From: Isoetes taiwanensis
Taxonomy: Eukaryota; Streptophyta; Lycopodiopsida; Isoetales; Isoetaceae
DNA: 64,000 nucleotides
Assembly (NCBI GenBank): GCA_021234155.1
Contig: JAJEKV010000114.1
Location: 571,654-635,653 of the forward strand
Reading direction: 5' to 3'
A program made the translations under genes and the position numbers. Under the pieces are notes generated by a model, which made no database searches, was not told the origin of the DNA, and was given only the letters and a program-made list of their open reading frames with translations. Of this stretch, positions 20,293 to 31,188 are shown in pieces. The first letter of the stretch is position 1. Each line of letters opens with the position of its first letter.

Positions 20293-22938
20293 CTAGGATT
20301 TGAAAATCTCTTTGGCCTTATTCCTGGTATTACTTGCAGGGGTACCTAGATTATTAAGAATTCTATTAGAATGCTTAATTTTAGCTTTATTTTTAACCTT
20401 CCCCTTTTTAGATTTAGGATTGGCAGATAGAGTAGAGGATGAGAAAATTAATAAATAAGAGTCATCTTCCCAAGAATCATTATTAACAATATTTAAAGCA
20501 CTATTATTGAGCTCATTTTCTTTGTCAGAAATATCAATATCAGAGTTTACCTGGTCAGATACATGAGAGCAACTCCAGAATTTAGATCCACAGCAAGGAC
20601 TTGGGTTTGAACTTGTGTCAACATTAACAACAGTGGCTAAAATTAAACTATTATCAATAGGGTTTAGAACTTGCCTGGATATTGCCACATCATCATTTTT
20701 GTTGTCAACAGATAATTCCTGAGCTTTGTGAATTAATTCCTCATCATGAAAGTCGTTTTCCTTGTTTTCCTACCCTATATTCATCTCAACTGTACCAATC
20801 AAATTCTCTATTCTGTTAAACTGCCTGTTCTTACCACAATTTTCAGAATCATGAATTGAGCTTTTACTGCCATCTGTCTCAGCTTGAAGGTCTGAGTTTC
20901 TGTTAGGAAAACCTTGACCATCAACTCCCACATGCAACTCTGCTAGCTGTTGAGCTACTTGATTGGAGATATAACTAGAGTAACAAGGATTTTCAGGGTG
21001 AGAAGGATTGACAGAGTGAAGTTGAGAGTCAGATAGGTCAATAAAAGGGAGGGGGAGGGAGGGGGGGATCATAAGTGATAGGATGAATGGAAATAGGTAT
21101 GGTAGAGGCCATATTTTTCAAGCTGAGGATGGATCCACAATGTCATGCAATGCTTGATGTCATTTAGGTGAGCTAGGATACCAAAGTTATTTGAACATTG
21201 GATTTTTGCTTGGAGATTCCGATTTTTCAGAATTAACAATATCTGAAATATTGCTTTCTATAATTAATGACTCTTCTTTATCCCTTGAAGTCTGTGGTTT
21301 GCAACCGAGAGTTGAGTGGCAAGTTTGTTTGGGATTATCATGGATCTTAATCCCAACGTGCCTCTCTGTTGCTACCTTTTTGGAGTCCAGCATAATATCT
21401 TTAAGGGTTTGATGCATATCAATGTGTTTTTTCTGAGTTGAGTGCTGAAGTGGAGCTTTACCCTTAAGATCAAATTTATTCTGTGCTCTGCTGGTCACCT
21501 CAGTTTTTTGAGCTGATATGCCAGTATCCAGATGTTTACTGTTGTCATTGCTGAAGTAGACACCCTTATTTAGAACTTTGATTGTTGAGGGTGCAAGCTT
21601 GAAAGAAGAAAACTTTTTGTGCATAAAGTTAGCAGCTGCATCTTCTTTTTCTAACAGTTGTTTATGCTTGAATTCTCTTTTTTTGAGAATTCTTTTTTTG
21701 CTACCATTGACTCTTCTATATAGAATCCAATCTTGAAGCTTGAAATTGTTGTAGTTAACCTCCTTTACTTGGTCCTGCTGAGATCGATGAACCACTTCTC
21801 CTAAATGAGACTGATTTCTCTGAGCCATTGCATTTTGCTTTTGCCATTGCTTTGTAGAATGAACAAAGTTATTAGTGTTTTCCTTGTCTCCATTTAGTTC
21901 CCCCTGTAATTCTCCTTGAACTTGACTTCCAGAATCTTTGAATTCCTTAAGACTGCAATTTGAGTGAATAAAGTGCCTGGTTTTGCAATTCTGACAGAAA
22001 TTTGGCAATCCTACACATCTTAGATTTAAAACCATAGGTTTGCCAAAGAAATCAATGAGGGGGATGGAGGTAGGAATTGGCTTAGTGATATCAAGTTGGA
22101 TATAGCATTTTGGAGGCTTATATGGAGAAAATTCAGAAGAAATGAAGGTTCCAAAGGTGTTAAAGATTTTTGAAAAACAATCTTCATTCCAATAGATGGG
22201 GATAGATCATTCATCTTGACGGATGCAATGAAGAATTTCCCAAATTCAACGATAGGCGAAAGGGATTCTATTTAATAAATGAGATCGGAAGGTGTTAAAG
22301 GTCGAGTGCCCCCGGTTTAAGCATGAAATTTTGCGGTTACTATTGCCACATTCCATAAGCAAGTAGGGATAGTTAAGCCAGTAAATAGAGTTTATAACTA
22401 TTCCCTTATTTAATCTGAGCAGATGGTCCCAAAGTTGTTGAATATTGACTCCAACTTTGTCAACAAAAATGACAACAGCAGTAGAGGACAATGACTCAAT
22501 TTTAGAAGCAATAGAGGAGTTGTTTAGATGAATACCTTTGAAGAGTTGGAGGTCAGGTCGGGACAGGTATTGAAGGTTGTAGAATTCTTGCGTGAGCTCA
22601 TGATTGGAAAGAATTTGTTGTGCTGGTCTTGGATCCCCATAATGAAAGGGCACCCCATTTGCATCAAGGATCGGTGAGAAGCCATCAAATGCTGGGTCTT
22701 TAGAAAGATTGTCCCAGTGAGGAACATCTCTGGAAATGTGATGCATCTCTTTTGACAGAAAATTTAAGTCAGCAAAGTCTCCAAATTTAATCACCTTTGA
22801 GGGATCGGAATGAAAAGAGCTTAACTGTTTTAGCAGGTCACCTCTTTGGTCGGGAACAAGATGCATAAACTTGTGCGAGAAGAATGAGGGAGTTGGCATT
22901 TAGGTTTTGAAATTTGAATTTTTGAATTTTTTGGCCAT
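20293..22938 (-). pseudogene. LINE ORF1 (nucleic-acid-binding, Cys/His knuckle), broken, copy 1
   Basis: On the minus strand several open segments in changing frames make up a protein of roughly 880 residues. They include a conserved N-terminal block (FMHLVPDQRGDLLKQLSSFH, at about 22870), a DUF4283-like segment (AVVIFVDKVGVNIQQLWDHL), and then a knuckle (FCQNCKTRHFIHSNC) with unusual spacing: C-x2-C followed by His at x3 or x6, then Cys. A long Lys/Ser/Asn-rich tail ends FKS* at 20293, 22 bases before the ORF2 start. ORF1 proteins of plant L1 elements bind the element RNA. Frame breaks lie near 22910, 22250 and 21180-20690. Confidence 0.75.
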
Positions 22939-23109
22939 CGAGGAAAGGCGGGGGGAAAACAGGGCTCCAAGAAAAACAGTATAAAGATCGACAATGGGAG
23001 CAATTAAACAAGACAATCAAGGAATAAGGTAGGCAATTGAAGGAAAATGCAAGAAGAAAGAAAGGAAAACCAAATTAAAGCCGAAAAGAACAAAACCCGA
23101 GCCATAACT

Positions 23110-23430
23110 CTTAAGGTCATTACGAGAACATCTTTACCATTATTTTGTTATCGCCCAATCACAAAAAGACATGAAAGATAGCTGTTGGAGAAGAGTTATG
23201 CTTCCTGTGAATTCAAGAACCAAGATTCAATAATTTCACTTTCGAATTCTTTTGATCCAGGAGTGAAGGTGTATTCAACTTGAAAAAAAGGTGATCGGGA
23301 ATACTTGATCGAATATAAGATATTTCCACATTTGGAGAAGGGGCCTTGAAGAAAACCACAAGTAATTCTACGCTCTGTTTGACATTACAAAAATTTTCCA
23401 TCCATATGAAGGGATTATAAGAATTCAAAT
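23110..23430 (-). pseudogene. extra 5' frame of the LINE, frameshifted copy
   Basis: This corresponds to the open 97-codon frame at 57643-57936 in copy 2. Here the frame is split by small indels, including several at sites that read CAG/CTG in the other copy. It sits between the LINE 5' end and ORF1. See the copy 2 entry for the protein description. Confidence 0.5.
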
Positions 23431-23573
23431 ATTGCTTGGCCTCTACAAGACCACGAGATCCGACTCAAATGGTTGATTCGATGAAATTCATCAAGATTGG
23501 TTTGAATCGAGAAAAGACAAACAATTCAAGAAAAATGGCGCTCTTATGCTGACGTGTCTCTATTTATCTTTGG

Positions 23574-24274
23574 ATTTCGATCCAAATTAATCCCAAAGCC
23601 CCGACAATGTAGACTGCATCTTTATGAGTCCCATTGTCTCGAGTTGCTGGTGATTAGAGTTTGCTTGTCAGTAGTTATGGTTAAAAAGTAGAGGATAGAG
23701 AACTTGTTAAACCTTTATGAAGTGGTTGGTGCCACTAGATGAATTATAAATCCATTTTATGATTGTATTGTATCCTTCTAGCAATTGCTCATGCCATTAA
23801 TATTTGCATAATATTATGGTTGATGCCATTAATATTTGATATTAATGGATGACATTGAAAATTTTAGATTGGTGTTTAAGATTTTGAGCAGTAGTTGGTG
23901 TTACTGGTTTGGTGCTTCAACAAAAAATCCACTGTTCTTTCTTAAACCTTACCATTCTTTGAATGCAGAAGTCTACTTTTAGTTAATTAACTTGATAATT
24001 GTCTTTCAATTCAATCCTTTCAATAACTTACTCCAATCCTTAGCCTTAAAATTGTAATTGCAGTAAATAGTTGTTGTTATTTATGAGATCATAACCCTAG
24101 CCCTTGGACCCTGAAGCGGAATGAGTTGGGGCTCGCATTACAATTGAATTGAGTTGGCGTTCATGTACAAATGGATGGAATGAATTGGTGCTCATATGAC
24201 ATAAATTGAGTTGGTGCTCAACTTGTAGTTGAGCCGGATACAAGCGAGGTCGGTTCTTCACAAAAAGGAGGAAT
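23574..24274 (+). mobile_element. 3' internal region and polypurine tract of the non-autonomous LTR element
   Basis: Resumes the LTR element after the LINE. It contains a run of related words built on TTGAGTTGG(T/C)GCTCA / ATTGGTGCTCATATG (about 24120-24225), a loose short repeat. It ends with a purine tract AAAAAGGAGGAA (24262-24273), the expected plus-strand primer just before a 3' LTR. No protein-coding potential is seen. Confidence 0.7.
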
Positions 24275-24964
24275 TGATATGAATATGGTAGCTTCGAAGG
24301 TGTGGTCTTGGGCGTTAGTTTTGGTGGATCAACATGAAGTTTGACAAATAATTGGCAAGGCAAGATAAGCAAAAAGGCAACCTATGGTCTATATTTAACT
24401 ATGATGCTAAAAAGGCTTGTAAAATGAAAAGTGTTTTAAAGTCATAGCAAGAGAGGTCCATAAATAAAAGCTAAACTTCAATTACACATATCTCACTTAA
24501 CCAAAGATGGGATTTAGGCGATTTTTACTTCTATGGAACCGTCGAGTCTACTTTTGAATTGGATCGAGTATTTTGTGGTCTAATTTGTCGAACGAGAAAG
24601 ATATGATAGAAAAGAGTGGCAAGAGGTCAAAAAGGCTGCTAGCTTGAAGAAGCTACTAGTGGAAGGCGATTATGCGGTCTTGCCATAATTACGCCCGGTT
24701 CTTAGAACCGATTGATCCCGATTGGGTGTGAATTACTATGACTTGGTTATTGGTTTGGATCCCTCTCTAGTTTTGGTGAACTGGAGTTTGATTACAGAAG
24801 CTATTGGTGTAACTTATGGCACAAGGTCCTTAAGTTGATTTTGGAGGTTTGGCCAGCATCTCAAGTTAATTGAATAAGCTGTGTTCATTTACTTTTCACA
24901 TTGAAAAAAAAGATTATTTGTCTCTGCTAACAATTTCATTTGTGGATAATATAGCAATTCTAGA
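24275..24964 (+). mobile_element. 3' LTR of the non-autonomous LTR element, truncated
   Basis: Begins TGATATGAATATGGTAGC directly after the polypurine tract and follows the full-length minus-strand LTR (26811-28142) until CTAGA at 24964. There it meets the inverted second element after a 78 bp spacer. The last part of the LTR (about 130 bases before the primer site) is missing in this orientation. Confidence 0.75.
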
Positions 24965-25042
24965 TTATAGTATCTTTTATATCTCCAAAGCTATATTACG
25001 ATACTTTGTCAGATAAAGCAAGGTGACACAAACTCCAAACCA

Positions 25043-26810
25043 TCTAGAATTGCTATATTATCCACAAATGAAACTGTTAGCAGAGACAAATGACCTCTTT
25101 TGCAAATATGAAAAGCAAATGAACATAGCTTACTCAATTAACTTGAGATGCTGGTCAAACCTCCAAAAACAACTTAAAACCCTATCTTGGGAAAGTTACA
25201 CCAATATGCATGTAACCAAACTCCAGTTCACCAAAACTAGAGAAAGATCCAACTAAATAACCAATTCATGTAGTTCACCGCCTAACCGGATCAATCAAGG
25301 CTAAGAACTAGCAGAATTATGGCAAGGCCTGACAATCAGCTTCCACTAGTAGCTCCTTCCTCGAACTAGCAGTCCTCAATGTAGAACACCAAGAGTTAGG
25401 CTGAGGGGTAGTAGTAGGTTATTGAGCAGGAATAGCAGAAGCTCTAGGAGAAAGTAACGGCTTTCTTTGAATCAAATTCAAGAGCGAAGGAGTAGAGCAT
25501 TCTTCTTTGACCCCCTGTCACTCTTTTGGCCCTCTCTCTCATTCAGACGAATTAGACGAAGTGCTACCCCAATTCGAAAGCTAGACTCTGAGATGTTTCA
25601 GAGAAGCAAAAATCGCTCAAATCCGATCTCTAGTTGCGGATATATGTGTAACTGAAGTTCAGCTTTTATTTATAGACTTCTGCTGGGGCTTTATCCCTTT
25701 TTATTTTGCAAGTCTTTTTAGCATCATAGTAATTCATTCCATCATTTGTACATGAGCACTAATTCAATCCATATGTTTATGAGCATTATCTCTCAATCTA
25801 ATTGTACGTGAGCACCAACTTAACCTGTTTCAGGGTCCAAGGGCTAGGGTTATGATCTCAAAAATAGCACCAATTACAATTTTAAGATAGATGGATTGAA
25901 GTAAGTCATTGAAAGGATTGAATTGAAAGACAGTTATCAAGATAATTAACTAAAAGTAGACTTCTAAATTCTGAGAATGGCAAGGTTTAAGAAAGAATAA
26001 TGAATTTTTATTGAAATCAACCTCAACCAGTAGCACAACTATTGCTCAAAATTTTAGATACCAATCTAAAATTTTCAATGTCATCCATTAATATCACATA
26101 TGTATGGCATCAGCCATAATATTATGCAGATATTAATGGCATGAACAACCATCAGAAGGAAGCATTAAAATCATAAAATTTAATTTACAATTTCTCTAGT
26201 GGCTCCAACCACTCCATAAACTTTTAGCAGGTTCTCTATCCTCTACCTTTTAACCACAATTACTGACAAGCAAACTCTAATCACCAGCAGCTAGAAACAA
26301 TGAGACTCATAAAGATGCAGTTTATATTGTTCGGACTTTGGGATTAGTTTGGACAAAATTAGATTCGTCGACCATAGATATAGAAAGAGTTGAATCAAAG
26401 ATCCATCCCGACCAAAGAGATGGACTGTTAGTTTTCGTTAGGCTTGATTTGAAGGAGATCTATTTTGGAAAAATGAAATGTATTTATAAGGTAGGATAGG
26501 CTCAGTTCCCACTGCTTATTCCAAATCACTTGTACCTAATAGATTCATATATGTTTATCGCAACAGAAAGAATTCATCATACAAATATTCAAAGACTATT
26601 CTAGAAGGCTCTCTTGCTTTTAAGACAATCAGATTGGTAAGAATAAATCAAATAAATTAAATTCATGGAGAGGAATCATTTGGTTTTTCAGGATAAGGGT
26701 TTCTACTCTGAATAGCCAGAATAAGAAACTCTATTCCAGTTTGCAATCTCCAGCACCAACAGGATGACCTGTAAATGTCAAGAATAGCCAAGCTCTGATA
26801 CCAATTATTA
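25043..26810 (-). mobile_element. inverted second LTR element: partial 3' LTR and internal region
   Basis: Read on the minus strand from 26810 this has a primer site (26792-26803, exact TGGTATCAGAGC), an internal region matching 15214-15687 plus 23574-24200, then a 3' LTR missing its first part. The junction of the two internal halves at about 26345-26360 is uninterrupted, so it is the empty form of the site where the LINE sits in the plus-strand element. Confidence 0.75.
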
Positions 26811-28142
26811 TGGATCACTCCAACGATCCATACCTTTTGTATCTCTAAAGCCATATTATGATACTTTGTCAGATAAGCAAGGTGACACAAACTACAAACT
26901 ATCTAGAATTGCTATATTATCCATACTGGACATTATCCAGGTACCTATTGATGAGCTATTCTTTGTTGACCCCCCTCTGGTGTTTGAGATCAAGCTGGAT
27001 TGCCCTCCCCCCCCCTCCCCCCCCCCCTACACACAATGCCCCTCTTTGCTACACACTCTTTCCACGATCTCCCTGCCATCCCGGATTCCCTGTTGAACTT
27101 ATCTCCTTGCCCAATTCATGATGCCTCCCTTCCAATTTCCCAAAATTCTGCTCCCTCGACTCCACGGTATTTTTGTGAAGATGGTTCTTGATCAGACTTT
27201 ATATTTTGTGCCAAATGGCTGATTGGTTCTCTTGCTTTCTGAGTTTAATTTTTTTCTTTTATATGGGCTCTGAGCCTTATTTTGTATGTTTTTAATTTAT
27301 GAGTGATACAATCCTTCCTTTTCCTCAAAAAAAAAAAAAAAAAAAAATCCATAAATGGAACTGTTATAAATAACCTCTTTTGTGAAAAGCAAATGAACAC
27401 AACTTACTCAATTAACCTGAGAAGCTAGTCGAACCTCCAAAACCAGCTTAAGAACCCTGTGCCAGAAGTTACGCCAATAGCTTTCGTAATCAAATTCTAG
27501 TTCACCAAAACTAGAGAAAGATCCAACCCAATAACCAATTCATAGTAGTTCACCACCCCTCCGGATCAATCAGTGCTAGGAACTGGCAGAATTATGGCAA
27601 GGCCTGACACCAAGAGTTAGGCTTCCACTAGTAGCTCTTCCCTCGAACTAGCAATCCTCAATATAGAATACCAAGAGTTAGGCTGAGGGATAGTAGTAGG
27701 TTATTGAAAAAGAATAGCAGAAGCTCTAGGAGAAAGTAATGGCTTTCTTTAAATCAGATTCAAGAGCGAAGGAGTATAGCAGTCTTCTTTGACCCGCTGT
27801 CACTCTTTTGGCCCTATCTCTCTCATTTAGACGAATTAGACAAAGTGCTTCTCCAATTCGAAAACTAGACTCCGAGACAGTTCCAAAAAAGTAATAATTG
27901 CCTAAACCCTATATCTGGTTGAGGAGATATATGTAATTGAAATTCAACTTCTATTTATAGACCTCTGCTGCGACTTTAGCCCTTTTTATTTTACAAGCCT
28001 TTTTAGCATCATAATTGAATATAGACTATAGGTTGCCTTTATTGCCTTGCTTGCCAATAATTTGCCAAACCTAGACACTCATGCTAGTCCACCAAGACGT
28101 TAACGTCCAAGATCACACCCCCGAGCTACCATATTCATATCA
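26811..28142 (-). mobile_element. 5' LTR of the inverted element (full length, with LINE-tail insertion)
   Basis: On the minus strand the LTR runs from TGATATGAATATGGTAG (28142) to GTGATCCA (26811), with TG...CA ends, and is followed by TAATAAT and then the primer site. It is interrupted by a 421 bp poly(A)-tailed insert. Without the insert and its target duplication it is about 0.9 kb. Two CCAAGAGTTAGGCT words about 70 bases apart lie near 27610-27690. Confidence 0.75.
26926..27346 (+). mobile_element. 5'-truncated LINE 3' fragment with poly(A) tail
   Basis: An insert flanked by the 7 bp repeat ATCCATA (26919-26925 and 27347-27353) and ending in about 21 A residues, hence plus-strand. The first 250 bases read as a Pro-rich open frame (ILDIIQVPIDELF...), possibly the C-terminus of a LINE ORF2 of another family. 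A T-rich 3' UTR follows, with ATGGGCTCTGAGCCTTATTT. A C-rich tract (27001-27026) is longer here than in copy 2. Confidence 0.65.
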
Positions 28143-28535
28143 AAATATTGGGCCGATATGCTCGGGGAGCGCCATTAGTGATATCTCCCTGGCAGAACGT
28201 GGAGACATGACAAATGAACACCTTGTGCCATCAAATGCAGCTGTATTTATACCCATAAAATTATTGATGTGCATTGTAGCAATATTATTAAGTATATACG
28301 AGTATCGTATCATGTACATCTCTATATATATGATCTGTCGTATTACGTGCAATAATTTAATTTAATGTATATACCTTCAATAATTCTGGTGGCTATCAAT
28401 GCACCAAATAATTTTGTATGTATATACCAAATAATTTTGTTGGCTATTGATAATTTTGGTGGATACTTGAGCTTAAGAAATAGGTGAAAATACTTGAGCT
28501 TAAGCAAGTTAACTTAATTTAAAATTCTCAAAATT
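28143..28535. other. AT-rich interval, no gene seen
   Basis: Sequence between the inverted LTR and the copia pol remnant. It contains alternating AT runs and repeated words (CAAATAATTTTG, GATAATTTTGGTGG, TACTTGAGCTTAAG twice). Nothing codes convincingly. Confidence 0.5.
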
Positions 28536-29620
28536 GTGTTATTCTCTCCAATTAATGAAATCCTGTATTTTATGGCCTCAAACAAGCATCTCATGGTTGG
28601 TTTTTCAAATTTGACACCTTGGTCAAGCATTTCGGATGCAACAGCTCAGAAGTGGATCCAAATGTTTATGTTTGAGCAAGACTCTCGCATTATTCTTATC
28701 GTGTTGTATGTCGATGACATAGTTCTTCCAGGGAATCATCCTCCTACCTTGATCATACCAAGCATTGCCTAGGTCTCAATTTCTGATCAAAGACATTGGG
28801 CCAACATCCTTCTTGGCTCTCCTTGAGCTTATCCTTGACCGCTTTGGCATGCAAAGTTGCAAACCAATTTGCACTCAATGGAATTCGATCTCAGACTCTT
28901 TAAAGACAAGCCTCCCGCAGTCCCCTTTCGGTCTCTCATTGACAGCCTTATATATTTAATGATCTGCACCCGCCATACGATCTCTGTTATTCAGTGATAA
29001 CCTTGAATCAATTCAATGATGCTTATGCCTCTCACCAGTGGGAATTAGCGAAGTGCATCCTCCGCTATCTTCAGGGCACTCTTCGTCATGGCCTTTGCTA
29101 CTCCAACCGAATTTTTCAGAATCTTACAGCATACATTCATGCAAGTTTGAGCAGAAATGCCAAAGGTACCTCTATCGCAGGTTTTATGCAAGTTTGGGCA
29201 CAAATGCCAAAGGTACCTCTGCCACAGGTTGATGCTTTTTCTATTATGGCAGTGTCATTATGCAAGTTTGGGTACAAATGCCAAAGGTACTTCTACCACA
29301 GGTTGATGCTTTTTCTACTATGGCAGTGTCATTGCTTGGTTGTCCCATAAGCAGGTTATTGTCGCTCTTTCTTCTGCTGAATCAGAATATCTTGCTCGAC
29401 TCTTGGTCAAGTTCTCTCGACTCTTAGACAATGTGGTGCATCACTCACAGGTGCATATTCCAGTTTCTTTAGACAATCAAAGTGCTATTTGCATGGCTGA
29501 AGAACCTGCAACTCATAAGCGCACCTACCATATTCCTCTTCACTATCACTATGTGCGCCAACAAGTCGATGAGGGATTTCTTCAACTTTTCTTCGGATAT
29601 AGTGGGATCAATGCCTTGAT
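28536..29620 (+). pseudogene. Ty1/copia pol remnant (reverse transcriptase C-terminus and RNase H)
   Basis: Frames in succession encode the copia RT active-site region (IILIVLYVDDIVLPGNH, about 28690-28735), the RT-to-RNase H connection (SLIDSLIYLM, LAKCILRYLQGTLRHGLCYS), and the RNase H end (SHKQVIVALSSAESEYLARL, about 29340-29400, then LDNQSAICMAEEP and HKRTYHIPLHYHYVR). At least three frame changes and stops make it non-functional. In copia elements this region copies the genome and degrades the RNA strand. No LTR of its own is recognised nearby. Sequence from 29620 to about 29800 stays open but is not recognised. Confidence 0.85.
29139..29333 (+). repeat. internal triplication in the copia RNase H region
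   Basis: Three consecutive units start ATGCAAGTTTG(A/G)G at 29139 (47 bases), 29186 (74 bases) and 29260 (74 bases), each containing AAATGCCAAAGGTAC. They correspond to the RNase H segment that normally occurs once (…NAKGTS(T/A)TG… block). The third unit continues into the normal downstream sequence. It is present unchanged in copy 2. Confidence 0.85.
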
Positions 29621-29799
29621 GCGAGATGGTGATCCCGGATGGTCTTTGAGCACCGGAACTTTCTATATAATTGTACCTTCCCAGGTATTTAGAGCAGATA
29701 TAGTATTTGGGATCAATGCCAGTTTGAGCTGTTTTCTGAGATGGTACGGGCTCAAATCGCTTCCTCTCTTCCCGTTAAAAGGCGGATGGTGCTTTTGAT

Positions 29800-31188
29800 T
29801 CAAGCACCAAAGAAGACCAAAACTCTTGCTTGGTTTTGGCCAGAAATACCACTTTTTATAACCCCTTTTGAAATATTTCCTTCTGTCATCCGGACAATAT
29901 CATACAATATCAAAAAGTTCCTTGTTCTTGTTTGCTCATTTTGTCTCTTATTGATCCTGCATTCACAGTAGAAACAATATATAAAATTGTTGTCTGCCCC
30001 GTCAATCCCAGTCATTGAAGAGGCCCAAAAGCTATGATTCAAGCTTCAAAACGCAATCTTCTGATTTGGGTGGCTCGAATTCGGCTTGAATTTGGCAATT
30101 TATTTGTTTAAGTGGGAATTTTGTATCATAAAACCATGCTGGGTAAAATTTCAGGTTGGAAAAATCAGTTACTGAGGTCTATGGAGGTACCAGACATGGC
30201 CAAAAACAGCTAGGCTGGTTGGAAATATGAGGGCCAGAAGCTGCAGATTTGCGACCAGGTCGAACTGCCGTGAGAGCTTTTTGGCGGCCAATATTTGGCC
30301 TTTTGTGCATGCCAATATTTGGTTCTTTACTTTTGCCAATGGTCCATACTGAAAAAACTTCTTTTTTTATTGAATTTTTTGCAACGACACCATCACTATT
30401 GCTCCCCATTCGAACAACTACACAAAATTCAGAGGATAACAATCAACTGGATGGCAGAGCTAGAATGAATACCATGAAAGATCAACTAAGAAAAAAGTAG
30501 AGATTCAAAGCTTTAAAATTCACATTCCTTGACTTTGTAGATAAGCCATCATATAGCAGCATCCACAAAACAAGATATCTACAACATCATGTGGAAAAAC
30601 TATAAAGACAAGCAAAGAGATGCCAAGCAAAGTTGGCTAACTCAATGGCAGTAATATCAATGGTTAACTATTTAGTTGTTATTTATCCGTGCAAAGGATT
30701 GAGGGGTGGAAGCACATGATCAGTAGAAAATTGTCGTGGGAGATAGTACATGGAAGATGACACTGCCCCAATTGTGAAAGAGGATGATCCGACCCAGATT
30801 TCAGCAAGCATTGGCATGTGCTTTGTCCACATCTCTTAGCTTGCTTGCACATCAATGTTCAGTACAATTATTTGGGTTCTGAGAACAGATTTACTTTGCC
30901 ATTTCCAATGATCAATGGCATTTGTCTTTCAGCATCATTGAAGTACTTGCCATGAGTTGCCTTGAGAGCCAACATTACCTCTGTAACTTAACTTCCGCCT
31001 CAATTCATTGTCAAAGTTCTCCTAAAAGGTGAGGTGGGCGTTCTATGGAATAATATTATGGTAAAAATGTAAAATGTGAAGGTAGGCATCAGATTTCTCA
31101 AAAAAGATTTTGCTGAAGCCACTGGACATCTGTTAGTGCACTGCAAAATATTGTATCAGAAGCTGAAAAAATAGAACCCTTCAATTAT
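29800..31188. other. interval without a supported gene
   Basis: Between the copia remnant and the RtcB-like gene. Short frames exist on both strands (for example 30179-30442 minus) but none resembles a family. The sequence is moderately AT-rich and seen once in this window. The 3' flank of the RtcB-like gene presumably falls here. Confidence 0.5.

Larger units (their letters stand above)
15700..23573 (-). mobile_element. full-length LINE (L1-like), copy 1
   Basis: The insertion is flanked by a 12 bp direct repeat ATTTCGATCCAA (15688-15699 and 23574-23585), and its poly(A) tail appears as a T run of about 41 bases at 15700-15740, so the element is on the minus strand. Minus-strand order is 5' region with a small extra frame (about 23430-23110), ORF1 (22938 to 20293), ORF2 with endonuclease and reverse transcriptase (20271 to 15991), and a short 3' UTR. 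Length is 7.87 kb. It is inserted in the internal region of a non-autonomous LTR element. Both main ORFs are broken in this copy. Confidence 0.9.
23574..26390. repeat. long inverted repeat (palindrome), 78 bp spacer
   Basis: The left arm (23574-24964) is the reverse complement of the right arm (25043 to about 26390), with frequent substitutions and one deletion of about 0.5 kb in the right arm near 25730 that removes the LTR start and polypurine tract. Innermost sequences are GTGGATAATATAGCAATTCT and its complement. If the LINE is removed, the homology continues outward into 14874-15687 and 26391-27600, giving arms of roughly 2 kb. It arises from two LTR elements joined tail to tail. Confidence 0.8.

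Noticed and set aside
24691-24735. Repeat-induced point mutation as the cause of the CTG/CAG differences
   Set aside because: RIP and methyl-C deamination give C to T; here the changes are T to C or A to G or losses, the opposite direction.
26858-27191. Pro-rich plus-strand frames
   Set aside because: Read-through of a C-rich tract in a 5'-truncated LINE tail; overlapping frames all open because of composition.
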